Shown here piece after piece: positions 18,515 to 31,713 of a stretch of DNA of 64,000 bases. This stretch comes from Hygrophila difformis. Taxonomy: Eukaryota; Streptophyta; Magnoliopsida; Lamiales; Acanthaceae. The notes under the pieces were generated by a model. That model was given only the letters and a program-made list of their open reading frames with translations. It was not told the DNA's origin and searched no databases. Location: positions 37,728,487 to 37,792,486 of the forward strand of contig JAOANR010000015.1 of NCBI GenBank assembly GCA_030278955.1. Direction: 5' to 3'. Position 1 is the first letter of the stretch. Every line of letters starts with the position of its first letter. The translations under genes were made by a program, and so were the position numbers.

Positions 18515-21186
18515 TGTAACACCCCGGTTTTTGGTCACCCAGGTCGGGATGTCACCGCCACACCTCCCTAGCAAGACACGGTTTCTCCGAGCTTGCTAAA
18601 GAGATGCAAGGCTATGGTTTTTCAGAATTTAAACATTCAAACAGCCCGTTTATATATAATTTAAAAATAGTACATTAAAGTTGCAGCGGAAAAGAATATT
18701 TACATAAGTATAATGCAGCGGAATTTAAATATAGCCAACACGGCCAGAATACGGGTTAAACAGGCCCGTTCATGCAATTTCTAGTCTAACGTATCATTTA
18801 CAAATAAAGCATTTCCCCAAAATTCCCATGAATGCATATGATGATGCATATTCTTCGGCTTTGAAAGAAACAGGGGAAAAAAAACGGTTTTGGTCAGCAC
18901 TACGTGCTGAGTAAGTTAACACATACAAGATTATGAGGTTTCAAAGCCTTTATTTAAATTTAATGAAAACATGTGCTTAATAATTCATGTAATCGCATAA
19001 TTTAGAAATACGGATTCATAAGATCATCATATAGCTTGCAACGTAATTAAATAAGTTGCCATAAATTTAACAGCACAATTTAATACAGATTTAATTTGGA
19101 ATTCTCGCAACTCCTCGTTTCATATCTTTTACAGATCACCACCGCTAGGGCTCTTATGTCCGCCAGCCTTACGCCTGGGCTCTTATGTCCACAGGTATCA
19201 TGGTCGATCCAGATCTTTTAATTAGAGTTAATCCGTCTGCTAGACATACGATCACTGTTTCGCTAGGGCTCTTACGTCAACCTAGACATACACTTGGGCT
19301 CTTATGTCCCAAGCCGCAGAGAACATTGACAGTATCTAGCTTAGTCATAACCCGCAATATTTTAATCTTCTCGTTTCGCGTATCGTATTTCAAAGTATTT
19401 CTATCCGTTTCAACCTCAAAGGTTAATTTCACCGTTTCAACAAGATTTCAAGTTTTGACTCGGTCAACCACAGTTTACTCTAAAATTCGTCTAAAATCAG
19501 ATTTAATTTCGAAAATTCCGAAATTTCACGACTGACTCCAAAACGTCGAGATCTACAACTTTCCTGTTTTAACTTTTTCGATCCGAGATACCGAAATAGG
19601 TCAAAAACACTAATTTTCACAGAAGTACTGTTCTGTCCGAATTTCATATAACTCAGTTTAAAGATTTCGAATTCTACCATAGCAATTCAACTCCAAATTT
19701 AATGAAATTTTACAGAGATCATCTTAAGACAATTATCTACAACTTTCATGTTCGGCTAAAGATCTAATTCGGCCTAGAACCATAGTCAAAAACGTCAACA
19801 AGTTCGCACCTATGTTCTGTCCAGTTTCAAGATTCGATTTAAAACCAGTTCGGTTCGGAGTGGATTTCATATATCAAATCATCATGAAAAATTCTGAAAT
19901 TTTACGGAGGTATTCATAACGTATAGATCTACAACTCTTATGTTCAACGCCAAGCCTAGATCGGCCTAGATCTAAGGTAGAAATCACCAACAAGTTCGAA
20001 TAAAGAATCTATCATCGTTTCAAGATTTAAATCTAAAGCAGGCTCGTTTACGATCAGTTTCGGATATCAAAACACGATGAAAAATTATGAAATTTTTACA
20101 GAAGCTATATCTATGTCTTAGGAATGTTTTTCGTGTTTTAAGTTTTCCCGTTTGAGGTCGTTTAAAGGTTCGGAAAAATTAGACAAAACTGTTGCGCCGT
20201 TAGAAATCACATGTTGACAGATTTACGAAAGATTTGATTAAGTTTCTAAATTCAAATATTTTAACTCCTCCCAAAACCGTGTAAGCGTTAACTTACAGAT
20301 TGTTGAGCGTCCGGGATCGTTGATTCGGAGGCGTGGCTTCCAGTCCACCGTTTATCTCCTTGATTCGTCGGGTTCTTCGTTCTCGATCCGGATCGGGGGT
20401 TTAGAATAGGAAGAGATCGAATTAGGATTCGTTTTGAATCAAGAACAGGAAAAATAATGGACAAGAATGGTTCGTATCTTACCCCGACAATCGAAGGCTC
20501 CCAATTTTCGTCCAAGTCAGTCCCGTTGTTCGGTTTTGTGCCTCCGACGACTTCCGGATCTAGGGTTTCGAATGTATGGAAGGTTGTAGGGTTTCGTAAA
20601 GGTATACGGAGCTCCTAGAAGGTCTTATTTATAGATATCTAAGACCTAGGGCGTCCAAAATCTGACCCCAAGGGTCTTGGGTCGAGATATGTTCAACCGA
20701 AAGTCGAAAAATCCACGTTCGGGCGAGTGAATCTCGCAACTGCCGCAACTGCCCTGCCGGCGCGCCCTTGGCGCGGTCTTCCCCTTGGAGCGCGCGGCGA
20801 CCGCGCCGTACTGGCCTGGACTTCGGTCTGGGCCGGGTCGTGCGATCCGTCGGGCGTTTCCTCCTCTCTTTCGGACTTCTATCCCTCTATGTTCCCGGAT
20901 TCGGATTTCCGGGGTATCTTCGGGCTCCGATTTCCTATCTTAATTTTATTCGGACCTAAATTTATATTTGGACTCGAGTTATTGAGTCTATCGGTGTCGG
21001 GTCCCCGTGTAACCATTTATTCAATTAAATTGCCTTCGGCTCCCCGGGTTCTCGGAATTTTGTTTTCTTTTTAATTTAAATTCCATTTCTCATCTTCTAT
21101 GATTCTTTATCCATTTATCATGTTTATTATATCTATTTATTTATTTTATTTATTTATTTTATGTTGCAAAATTCTCGGGTATTACA
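18515..21186 (-). mobile_element. 5' LTR of element 2
   Basis: 2672 bases, same content as 13803-16474, including the hairpin array (19142-19313) and TATA box (20625-20633). Confidence 0.92.
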
Positions 21187-23424
21187 CCATGAGCTGTTTC
21201 ATCTCTAAGCTCCTCCTCATCCTCCCTAATTCTTGCAGCTCGTCCTACGGGACGTTGGAAAACAGGCGCCATCTCGTCCATGAATTCTTGCTCCTCTTGC
21301 CGAGCTTCTTCTTCTGAATTATTTCCATCTGCAGCTTCGGTCAAAATTCCCAGAACATTTTCCTTAAGCGCAGAGGCCATGGGATGGTCGCCTGGCTGCT
21401 TATCCAATGTTTTGGCCAGTGCTGCTGGATCAATGGAATCCTGTGGCCCTTCTGACTGTTCAGCTTGGTGCGGTGAGCCTTCTTGAGTGATGACTGCCTC
21501 AATTCTGGCCGTGCCAACAAGAGGATCAATGATTCGGGATGCTTCTGTGTGATGACGGATTTGTTCAGGCCCCTCTCCTCTATCAATCCTTGTTTCGATC
21601 TGTTCGTTAAGCCTTTTCCATATATCTCCCCGGATAGTCTCAGCATCATGTGCAGTGGGGCCAGTCCAATCAGGAGGCTCCGTTTTAATTTTGAGTCCAC
21701 GCCCCTGCACTTCTCCAGTGATCATTAACTCCTCGTTATTTCCCTTTTGCTTCTCCACCTCTGTCGATTTCCTCATCTCCAATTCCGCTTGGAGCTTTTC
21801 AGCAATTTCTTCGTCGTGCAATTCTTTCTTTCTCCTTTCCTCCTCAGCTTTCTTTTCTTTTTCAGCTCGTTTTTCCTCAAGTATCTTGTCCACTCCCGAA
21901 CCTCATGTTTCGTTTCCTTGTTCAACCAGACCGGCTAAGGCATTCTCTTCTTCCTGCAATTTTCTAGCCAGTGCAGCATCTTGAGTAATCAGTTCTTTCT
22001 GTTTAGGAGGTGGTGGTGGCATTTTCGCTTTGCCTCTATCTTTGGGATCCGCAGGTGCTGCCACTTTCCTAGCATTCGGCTCGGGTTCTTGGATCACCAC
22101 TTTTTTCTCTGGAGCCCTTGCTGGTTTCTCTTTCTCAGCCGATTTTACTAACCTCCTTCTCGTTTCAGCTTGAGGCACGGGCTGGCTTTCAGATGCAACA
22201 GCATCAGTAGATGTTTGCTCGGGCTGGGTGGGTGGCTTAGTGGTAGCAGGTGCTTGTTCTCTTGGTGGTAAAGCTGATGCTTGCACCGTCGGTTGGGTAG
22301 GCTGCGGGTTGGCTTCAGGAGGAGTAGAGATGTAGGCATCGATCACAGCGTCTGGATCTTCCTGGTTTTCCTGTTGGGCCTCCTGTGTTTCTTCCTGAGC
22401 TTCTTGTGTCCCGAACAGCTTGTGTGCATATCTCAGATAGTCTTGCACGAATACCGGATGTGTGATCCGCACCAACTTGAATTCCCATGCCTTCTTGATC
22501 CGTGTGCAAAATAGGCTTCTGATTTTGTGGTTATAGTGCATGACCTTTGCCGTATTCCCAGTATTTCCATAATTCAGGGCTTCTCTGTCCAAGTCCATGA
22601 GGAGTTCGAGAAACGAGGTTCTGTACTGCTCCATCATAGTGCTTACCATATCTCTCTCCAATTCTTCCTTCAGGAAGGTCATGTCCTGCGCCATATCATA
22701 CTTCAAGTATTCTCCTGCCTCAGCCTCAGTCATCAATCTGAGTTGCACCTTTTTATTTGTCAGCACCGACCAATTTTTATGCTGTACCTCATAAAGAGCT
22801 TTCTCCCTTAGTTCCCTGATGTGTTCGGGAAATCCAGGATCCACCTCATTTCCTTTCTCAACTGTTCTCGTTTGGCCGAATCGCTTGTTTATGAATATTG
22901 TCTCAAGATTGTCCTCATCTGGCAGGGTCAGTCCTTTATCCAGTCTTTCTTGCGTTATGAACCCTTTGCCTTTCCCCCACAGGTATGTCAAATCATGCCA
23001 TTCTTTCCGAGCCGCATTGATTTCTTCTCTGAATCTGTTCAGCATAGTGGAGTTCCTCTCTGCGTTAAACTCCTCGATTCTTCTCAACTTATGGAGCAGG
23101 TTGTAACTCAGTTCCCTATGCCTCTGTTTGGCTTGCTTGGTCACCCATCTTTGCTCTTCCCTGCCCATGTTGTCAAATAAGTGCGGATTCCACATACTGG
23201 GGAAGGCTTCGTGCATCGAGATAGCTCCCTTTTCCCAGTATTTGGCTCACCTTTAAAGGCTTCTCCACAAACTGCAGTCGTACTTGTGGGTCTATGGGCT
23301 GATCGGGGATGAGTATGTCAGTTTGAGATTGGAATTCCCACTGTTCCATCTTCTAAATGACGTTGCCAGACAGCTGTGTGTATTTGGAACTTCAGTGTAA
23401 TCCTTTCCAGATGAACTGCGGGAG
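21187..23424 (-). pseudogene. PF20167-like gene of element I, middle part
   Basis: One frame runs from 23216 to 21187 with a single TGA at 21903-21905. The first 270 residues are helical and charged (RWVTKQAKQRHRELSYNLLH, MVSTMMEQYRTSFLELLMD). Then comes a Gln/Glu/Pro-rich disordered stretch, a Lys-rich stretch (KKVVIQEPEPNARKV), and a long Glu/Lys coiled coil (EEKRAEKEKKAEEERRKKEL). The frame continues across the element 2 insertion into 13802. Upstream, 23217-23424 holds fragments in two frames, so a frameshift is present. Function unknown; position equals that of the F-box gene in element II. Confidence 0.65.
23420..23424. repeat. Target-site duplication of element 3
   Basis: GGGAG at 23420-23424 and 31408-31412. 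Confidence 0.95.
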
Positions 23425-26387
23425 TGTAACACCCCGGATTTGATAACCCAGGCCGGGATGTCACCGCCACACCTCCCTAGCAAGACGCGGTTTCTCCGAG
23501 CTTGTTAGAGAGATGCAAGGCTATGGTTTTTCAGAATTTAAAACATTTCAAATAGCCCATTTATAAATATATAACAAAAATCATTACATAGTATTATCTA
23601 AGTTGCAGCGGAAAGTAATATTTAAATATAGATATAGCAGCGGAAATATAAATAGGGCCAACACGGCCAAAACATGGGTTATACAGGCCCGTTATGCAAG
23701 TCATGTATAAAAACGAGAGTAAACGTTCCCAAAGCCCAATGCATGCTATGCTCATGTGTAAGCCTCATACTCTGAAAAGAAAAAGAGAGCAACGGTTTGT
23801 CAGCATAAACATGCTGAGTAAGTTAACCCCTAGCATACAATAATGGGGTTTCAAAGCCTTTAATTATTTAAGAAAGAGTTGACTTACATTGAGCATGATC
23901 GCAGCCACTATATAAATTAACTCATCAAGATAATGGAATTTAATTGTAGAAATCAAAGGTAAGCATGCCAAATGATCACATATATAACTTGCAAGGCGAT
24001 TAAATAAATTGATATAAACCAAAACACAATTTAGCAAGGATTTAATTAAATCTCATATAAATTTCTCGTTTCGTTTCTTTTATAGATCACCATTCGCTAG
24101 GGCTCTTATGTCCACTAGCCTCATGGTCAATATTTCACTAGGGCCCTTACGTCCGCTAGTCATACGCTTGGGCCCTTATGTCCACAAGTCACATAATCAA
24201 TATCGCGCTAGGGCTCTTACGTCCGCTAGACATACGCTTGGGCCCTTATGTCCACAAGCCACATAGTCAATATTGATAATATCTAACTTGGTCACAATTC
24301 ACCAAAGTTTCAAAATAATTTAAAAAAATATTTTTATTTGTTTAGACATATCTCGCAAATCATGCGTTTCTCAAAGACGAGTTTTTCAACATTTCAACCA
24401 AGCCATTTCCACAGTTTACGCCATCTCAGTTTAAAAATTCATTTCAAAAGCAATCGACTTGAAATTCCTACAATAGATCAAAAACACGCTATCGAACAAC
24501 TTTCGTGTTTTAAGTTTTCCGAAATTATGTGAGGAAATGGGTGAAATTTTACAATCTTTACAAAAGCCAAAATCTGTCATAATTGTCTACACAGCGCATT
24601 GATTTTAAAAAGAGTTTTTGATATAGCAAACGACCTCCAAAATTTATGAAATTTTACAGGCACTTAAAAGACACCAAAATAAACAAGTTTTATTAGAGGC
24701 AAATTATGCAAATTCATCACGGATTAAGTCAGATTAATCCACTAATTTTGGTTTAAAAATCTGTCGACTTTTCCTTCTCGGACACAGCGTATTCAAAACT
24801 GGTTTTGACAATCCAAACGTTAATGAAAATGCACAAACTTTTACACGCATATTCTCAAGACATTTATCTACAACTTTTATTTTTTCACCAAAGATTAGTT
24901 TTGACCACAAGTGATAGAAAAATGCACATCAAGTTCGATCATATAATCTGTCTCAGTTTTCGAAACGTTCACGCGCAACAGAATATGTTCGACGCGGTTT
25001 GGGGTAGCAAATCTTAATGAAAATGCATGAAATTTGACAGGGGTATTCAATACTCATAGATCTACAAATTTCATGTTTTGCACAAGTCCTAATTCGGCCT
25101 AGATCCAAGGTCAAAATGGCTAACAAAATCGAGAGTGAAATCTGCCAAGTTCTAAGTGCGAAAATAATTTCAGATGTGTTCAGACTCGGTTTTCGGGCAG
25201 CAAACTTTCACGAAAAATTATGAAAATTTTACAGCATGTATATCTATGTCTTAGGAACACTTTTTATGTTTTGAGTTTTCTCGTTTGAAGACTTTTAAGG
25301 GTTCGAAAAATTCCTCCAAGAACGCTGCGCGCGTGTGAATCTCTTGTTGACAGATTTCATCGAGTTTTTCGTTAGATCTCATGTTCGGGTTAAATTTTAG
25401 CCACCAAAAACCGTATGTAAGAATTAACTTACATAATATGAGTTCTAAACAGCCCTTGGTTCGTCCGGAATCTACGGATGGCTACGAACGGATCTCCTCA
25501 ACGCGAAGCTTCCGACTTTGGCCACGAATTCGACTCGAAAGAAGAAATCTAGTGTTAGATCGACTTTTCGGGTTTGAAAATGTGTAGAAAAACTTAAGAA
25601 ACACTTACCCACGTCCTAAAGGGTCTGACCTCTCTTCACCAGCGCCCTCTTGCTCCGGTTGCTCGTCGGGAACTCAAGAACACAAGGGATTTTGGGGCTT
25701 TCGGTTTTGGGAGAACAAATGAGAGAATATGGGGTGTTGAGGAAAAAATTAAAGGGTTAGGATCTGAATAATGGTATAAGGATCAACCAAATTTCGTCCA
25801 TAATACCTTTCCCCCATTCGTGATTGAGTTTCCATAGTCGGATGTCGAAAATAAGGCAAGAAATCGCCAAAACGTGCAAGTGTGCAGCTGCCTCTGTAGT
25901 GGCGCGGTGGTGGCGCGGTGCTAGGCCAACGGGCGCGCGGCGGGCGCGCGGCGGGCGCGCGGCCTGGTCTGGGCCGTGCGTTCGGACTGGGCCGTGCGAT
26001 CCCGTCGGGCCTTTTCTCCTCTCTTTCGGGTTTCTATCCTCATACCTTTTCGGGCTCGATTTTTCGGGTCATCCTCGGATTATAAATTCTTATCTTAAAT
26101 TTATCTCGTTTCGAATTAATCCCGTATTCGAAATCTTGAGTCCGTCGCGTTTGGGTTCGTCGGCTTCTAATTCGTCGTCTTTTGGCTCCCGTGCAATAAT
26201 TTATTTAATTAAATTATTTTCGACTTCACGGGTTCTTGGATATTTAATTCCTTCTTGAATTAAATTTCATTTCTCATTTCATCTCTTGGAATTAAATTCC
26301 ATTTCTCATTTTATCTTTAAATTATTTAATTTATTTATATATTGTATTTATTTATTTATTTATGTTACAAAATTCTCGGGTATTACA
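23425..26387 (-). mobile_element. 3' LTR of element 3
   Basis: Minus-strand TGTAATACCCGAG...CGGGGTGTTACA. U3 has a GGCGCGCGGC repeat block (25905-25965). Confidence 0.92.
24096..24259 (-). repeat. Hairpin array with GGACRTAAGRGCC loop (left LTR of element 3)
   Basis: Five units with a 14-base loop (plus strand GGCYCTTAYGTCCR). Arms in order: GCTAG/CTAGC (24096, 24115), ACTAG/CTAGT (24137, 24156), GCTTG/CAAGT (24166, 24185), CTAG/CTAG (24208, 24226), GCTTG/CAAGC (24236, 24255). Arms covary while the loop is constant. Repeated at 29116-29279. Confidence 0.85.
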
Positions 26388-26721
26388 GTCTACCCCCCTT
26401 AAGAATCAACTTCGTCCTCGAAGTTGCGTTTTTAGCTTCTCTCTCGAGCTAAGAACTATGGTTCTTTTTGTTTATAATAGTTTTTTTTTTCTCTTTTTTT
26501 TTTTTTATTGTGACTGAACTCAGAATTAAAATTTCTAAGCTGCCTACGTACCCTGTGAAGGGATCAAGCCATGACGTAGTTCAAAACAATTTGAATTTGT
26601 TTATTTATTGATTTGGGATACATAATATTCGGGTTGTTACATCCTCCCCCCCTTAAGATTACAGTTATGTCCCCATAACTGCCTAAGCATTATTCTCAAG
26701 AAAGTTCGGATTTTGACCTTG
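26388..26721 (-). other. Chimeric 3' end of element 3
   Basis: Same organisation as 16475-16760: real polypurine tract at 26388-26400, fossil stem-loop (26662-26681), fossil tract AAGGGGGGGAGGA (26642-26654) and an element-1-like LTR start. A T-rich run occupies 26475-26510. Confidence 0.75.
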
Positions 26722-27804
26722 TTACTCGTCAGTCTCTCCTTGCTGAAGGTTCACCAGATCTATTCTCCTTTCGATCGCCTCCTCTGGCGTTCGACATCCC
26801 CTAGCCTTGTGACCAAACTTGCCGCACTTATAGCAGGCTCCAGGCTTCGGGCACTGGCGTACCAGATGTGCATGGTTGCATCGTGGGCAGCGTGGTATGA
26901 ATGCTTCACGGTTGTCATCTCTTCCATTCTCGAGACCTTTATTTTCTTTCCTTCGAGATCCATTGTCTTTCCTAGAGTTTTTGTTGTTGTCTTTCCGATC
27001 CTTCTTCTCAAGTCCTTGAGAGTCCTTGCTCGACTCACCATTTTCCTTACGCTTCAATTGCTGGATTCGAGCAATTGCTACAGCGCGATCATATATCGTC
27101 TGCAGGTTTGTGAATTGTCCTACTGCAAGTATCTCCCGGATACTAAGGTTCAAACCCATCTCGAATTTCTGAGCCTTGTCAGAATCGGTTGGTACTATCC
27201 TCGTAGCAAATCGTACTAGCTCATTGAATTTGGTGTAGTACTCTTGCACTGTTTGTGCACCTTGCTTCAGGTTGATGAATTCCTCGTATTTCGCAGTCTT
27301 GGTGCTCAGTGGGTAGAATCTTTCTCTCAAGGCTTCCTTAAGTCCTTCCCAGGTTTAGGATTCTTCATCTTCCTCTGAATTCGTTCGAAGGTTTTGCCAC
27401 CACTCATCGGCTTCGCCTCCTAAGTAGTAAGTCGCTACACGTATCTTCTCCTCGTCGGGGCATTTGATAGCGTCCAAGAGTTTGTCAAAGGTACGGATCC
27501 AACCCTCCAACTTGGCCGGATCGTCTTGCCCGTCATAATGGGGTGGGTTGTAGGGGTTTATCAATGCCAAGTAGTTGACTCGAGCTACTGGCGGAGGTAT
27601 TGCCGCTTGTGCCCTATGCACCTCGGCATTTCCTAATGCTACGAGTACTTCTTCTACCGTCCTTAATCGTTCATCCATGTTGTTGGGAATAGGAGGCGCT
27701 CGATCTCCTACGTTCGGAGGAATCTCATTGTTGTTAGGTGCGTTTGGAAGGTAAGTGTCAGTGTCGTTTGGGCTTACCTTCCTCAGTTTTCTTCTAGGTG
27801 CCAT
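26722..27804 (-). pseudogene. gag: Broken gag of element 3
   Basis: Starts MAPRRKLRKVSPND at 27804, homologous throughout to the gag at 16761-17879. A TAA at 27355-27357 replaces the Tyr of the TYTWEELKEAL phrase and splits the frame into 149 residues and a downstream part with the end of the gag domain and both knuckles (CPRCNHAHLVRQC, CYKCGKFGHKARGC). Otherwise the frame is open, so loss of function is recent. Confidence 0.9.
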
Positions 27805-28444
27805 TTTCTGTTATAGAAGCACGCGAAGATGAGTTTCTAAGTGATCAAGATCTAGGACTAAGGCAAAGTTAGTCTTTAGCAAGCGCTCCTAAGTCAAGGT
27901 CATGTCGAGTTCTAAGGTAGGAGTGTTTCTTATCACGGATAATTCACATAAAAAGAGTTAGTGTAAATATTTATGTATATATGCAATGCAATGCAATGCA
28001 ATCCCCCCCGAAGCTAATGTATATTTTATTTATATCTATCTTCCATGGATTTTAAAAATAAGTTTATTCCATGGAGATAATATTTTTAAAATTTAAAGAT
28101 AATAATAGTAGATAAAAGTCTTGGGCCTCTATATTGGGCCAAAATAATAAACATTTGGGCTTTATTTAAAAATACAGGTATTGGGCCTTAAAACAATTGG
28201 GCTAAAAAAAAAAAAAAATTGAGCCCACAATAGTAAGTATATAAAGTATTGGGCTAAAAATAATTTCTTGGGCTTCTAAAAAATATTTGGGCTTCTAAAA
28301 ATTTTTGGGCTAAAAATTTGGGCTTTAACTTCAAAATAATAATTGTGCTTTTTAAAATATATTACTAGTTTTGAAATAATAACTTTAAAAATAATAATAC
28401 TTAAAAATAATAGTTTAAAAATATTCCGGGCTCTGATACCACTT
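27805..28444 (-). other. Leader and primer-binding site of element 3
   Basis: iMet primer-binding site at 28441-28430 (minus). The leader has about eleven TGGGC words (plus strand, 28124-28325), i.e. GCCCA on the RNA-sense strand as in element 1, plus an A-rich run (28206-28220) and an ATGCA microsatellite (27984-28001). Confidence 0.75.
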
Positions 28445-31407
28445 TGTAACACCCCGGATTTGATAACCCAGGCCGGGATGTCACCGCCACACCTCCCTAG
28501 CAAGACGCGGTTTCTCCGAGCTTGTTAGAGAGATGCAAGGCTATGGTTTTTCAGAATTTAAAACATTTCAAATAGCCCATTTATAAATATATAACAAAAA
28601 TCATTACATAGTATTATCTAAGTTGCAGCGGAAAGTAATATTTAAATATAGATATAGCAGCGGAAATATAAATAGGGCCAACACGGCCAAAACACGGGTT
28701 ATACAGGCCCGTTATGCAAGTCATGTATAAAAACGAGAGTAAACGTTCCCAAAGCCCAATGCATGCTATGCTCATGTGTAAGCCTCATACTCTGAAAAGA
28801 AAAAGAGAGCAACGGTTTGTCAGCATAAACATGCTGAGTAAGTTAACCCCTAGCATACAATAATGGGGTTTCAAAGCCTTTAATTATTTAAGAAAGAGTT
28901 GACTTACATTGAGCATGATCGCAGCCACTATATAAATTAACTCATCAAGATAATGGAATTTAATTGTAGAAATCAAAGGTAAGCATGCCAAATGATCACA
29001 TATATAACTTGCAAGGCGATTAAATAAATTGATATAAACCAAAACACAATTTAGCAAGGATTTAATTAAATCTCATATAAATTTCTCGTTTCGTTTCTTT
29101 TATAGATCACCATTCGCTAGGGCTCTTATGTCCACTAGCCTCATGGTCAATATTTCACTAGGGCCCTTACGTCCGCTAGTCATACGCTTGGGCCCTTATG
29201 TCCACAAGTCACATAATCAATATCGCGCTAGGGCTCTTACGTCCGCTAGACATACGCTTGGGCCCTTATGTCCACAAGCCACATAGTCAATATTGATAAT
29301 ATCTAACTTGGTCACAATTCACCAAAGTTTCAAAATAATTTAAAAAAATATTTTTATTTGTTTAGACATATCTCGCAAATCATGCGTTTCTCAAAGACGA
29401 GTTTTTCAACATTTCAACCAAGCCATTTCCACAGTTTACGCCATCTCAGTTTAAAAATTCATTTCAAAAGCAATCGACTTGAAATTCCTACAGTAGGTCA
29501 AAAACACGCTAACGAACAACTTTCGTGTTTTAAGTTTTCCGAAATTATGTGAGGAAATGGGTGAAATTTTACAATCTTTACAAAAGCCAAAATCTGTCAT
29601 AATTGTCTACACAGCGCATTAATTTTAAAAAGAGTTTTTGATATAGCAAACGACCTCCAAAATTTATGAAATTTTACAGGCACTTAAAAGACACCAAAAT
29701 AAACAAGTTTTATTAGAGGCAAATTATGCAAATTCATCACGGATTAAGTCAGATTAATCCACTAATTTCGGTTTAAAAATCTGTCGACTTTTCCTTCTCG
29801 GACACAGCGTATTCAAAACTGGTTTTGACAATCCAAACGTTAATGAAAATGCACAAACTTTTACACGCATATTCTCAAGACATTTATCTACAACTTTTAT
29901 TTTTTCACCAAAGATTAGTTTTGACCACAAGTGATAGAAAAATGCACATCAAGTTCGATCATATAATCTGTCTCAGTTTTCGAAACGTTCACGCGCAACA
30001 GAATATGTTCGACGCGGTTTGGGGTAGCAAATCTTAATGAAAATGCATGAAATTTGACAGGGGTATTCAATACTCATAGATCTACAAATTTCATGTTTTG
30101 CACAAGTCCTAATTCGGCCTAGATCCAAGGTCAAAATGGCTAACAAAATCGAGAGTGAAATCTGCCAAGTTCTAAGTGCGAAAATAATTTCAGATGTGTT
30201 CAGACTCGGTTTTCGGGCACCAAACTTTCACGAAAAATTATGAAAATTTTACAGCATGTATATCTATGTCTTAGGAACACTTTTTATGTTTTGAGTTTTC
30301 TCGTTTGAAGACTTTTAAGGGTTCGAAAAATTCCTCCAAGAACGCTGCGCGCGTGTGAATCTCTTGTTGACAGATTTCATCGAGTTTTTCGTTAGATCTC
30401 ATGTTCGGGTTAAATTTTAGCCACCAAAAACCGTATGTAAGAATTAACTTAAATAATATGAGTTCTAAACAGCCCTTGGTTCGTCCGGAATCTACGGATG
30501 GCTACGAACGGATCTCCTCAACGCGAAGCTTCCGACTTTGGCCACGAATTCGACTCGAAAGAAGAAATCTAGTGTTAGATCGACTTTTCGGGTTTGAAAA
30601 TGTGTAGAAAAACTTAAGAAACACTTACCCACGTCCTAAAGGGTCTGACCTCTCTTCACCAGCGCCCTCTTGCTCCGGTTGCTCGTCGGGAACTCAAGAA
30701 CACAAGGGATTTTGGGGCTTTCGGTTTTGGGAGAACAAATGAGAGAATATGGGGTGTTGAGGAAAAAATTAAAGGGTTAGGATCTGAATAATGGTATAAG
30801 GATCAACCAAATTTCGTCCATAATACCTTTCCCCCATTCGTGATTGAGTTTCCATAGTCGGAGGTCGAAAATAAGGCAAGAAATCGCCAAAACGTGCAAG
30901 TGTGCAGCTGCCTCTGTAGTGGCGCGGTGGTGGCGCGGTGCTAGGCCAACGGGCGCGCGGCGGGCGCGCGGCGGGCGCGCGGCCTGGTCTGGGCCGTGCG
31001 TTCGGACTGGGCCATGCGATCCCGTCGGGCCTTTTCTCCTCTCTTTCGGGTTTCTATCCTCATACCTTTTCGGGCTCGATTTTTCGGGTCATCCTCGGAT
31101 TATAAATTCTTATCTTAAATTTATCTCGTTTAGAATTAATCCCGTATTCGAAATCTTGAGTCCGTCGCGTTTGGGTTCGTCGGCTTCTAATTCGTCGTCT
31201 TTTGGCTCCCGTGCAATAATTTATTTAATTAAATTATTTTCGACTTCACGGGTTCTTGGATATTTAATTCCTTCTTGAATTAAATTTCATTTCTCATTTC
31301 ATCTCTTGGAATTAAATTCCATTTCTCATTTTATCTTTAAATTATTTAATTTATTTATATATTGTATTTATTTATTTATTTATGTTACAAAATTCTCGGG
31401 TATTACA
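28445..31407 (-). mobile_element. 5' LTR of element 3
   Basis: 2963 bases, same landmarks as 23425-26387, including the hairpin array at 29116-29279. Confidence 0.92.
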
Positions 31408-31412
31408 GGGAG

Positions 31413-31713
31413 TCATTATGGAGTCATTTGGGGCATGATCTGTCATTAACTCCCAAAACTTCAGCATGTGATAGGAGAAGTCCCTTTCAATGTTCGTCAG
31501 TGCGGTTGATCTTTCTGCAGGAGGGATATTCACGTCCCATCCGGGCCTTAGTGTCAATTCAGCTTCGGTGTTCTGGTCCAATGCGACCTTGTATACGCTT
31601 ATCAGAGCATCCCTAAGCTTCTTGATCTGGGTTCTGTCGCAGAGGCTTCTATTGCTGCCTGATGTAGAGTGCAATCAGGCAGTCCAAGTGCTGACTTAAT
31701 CACTTTCTCTTTC
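31413..31713 (-). pseudogene. PF20167-like gene of element I, N-terminal part
   Basis: Fragment reading TQIKKLRDALISVYKVALDQ and ERDFSYHMLKFWELMTDHA, directly downstream of a splice acceptor (TTTTTCAG|GA near 31714). It is the first part of the gene cut by element 3 at 23425. A TGA lies just upstream in this frame, so the start is lost or lies in another frame. Confidence 0.5.

Larger units (their letters stand above)
13803..21186 (-). mobile_element. Element 2: gag-only Tekay-like LTR retrotransposon
   Basis: LTRs of equal length (2672) at 13803-16474 and 18515-21186, primer-binding site next to the right LTR and hence minus orientation, TSD CCATG. The 2.04-kb internal region encodes only gag. 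About nine differences between the LTRs were noted by eye. The LTR is homologous to that of element 4 (60404-63308), a candidate source of replication proteins. Confidence 0.93.
23425..31407 (-). mobile_element. Element 3: gag-only Tekay-like LTR retrotransposon with broken gag
   Basis: LTRs of equal length (2963) at 23425-26387 and 28445-31407; about eleven differences noted by eye. Internal region of 2.06 kb with only gag, which carries a nonsense mutation. Same design as element 2 but a separate subfamily with longer LTRs. Confidence 0.93.

Noticed and set aside
25824..26258. 144-residue ORF in the element 3 LTR (copy at 30844-31278)
   Set aside because: Arises from the GCGCG repeats of U3; Arg/Gly/Ala low complexity, no homologue in the element 2 LTR frame.
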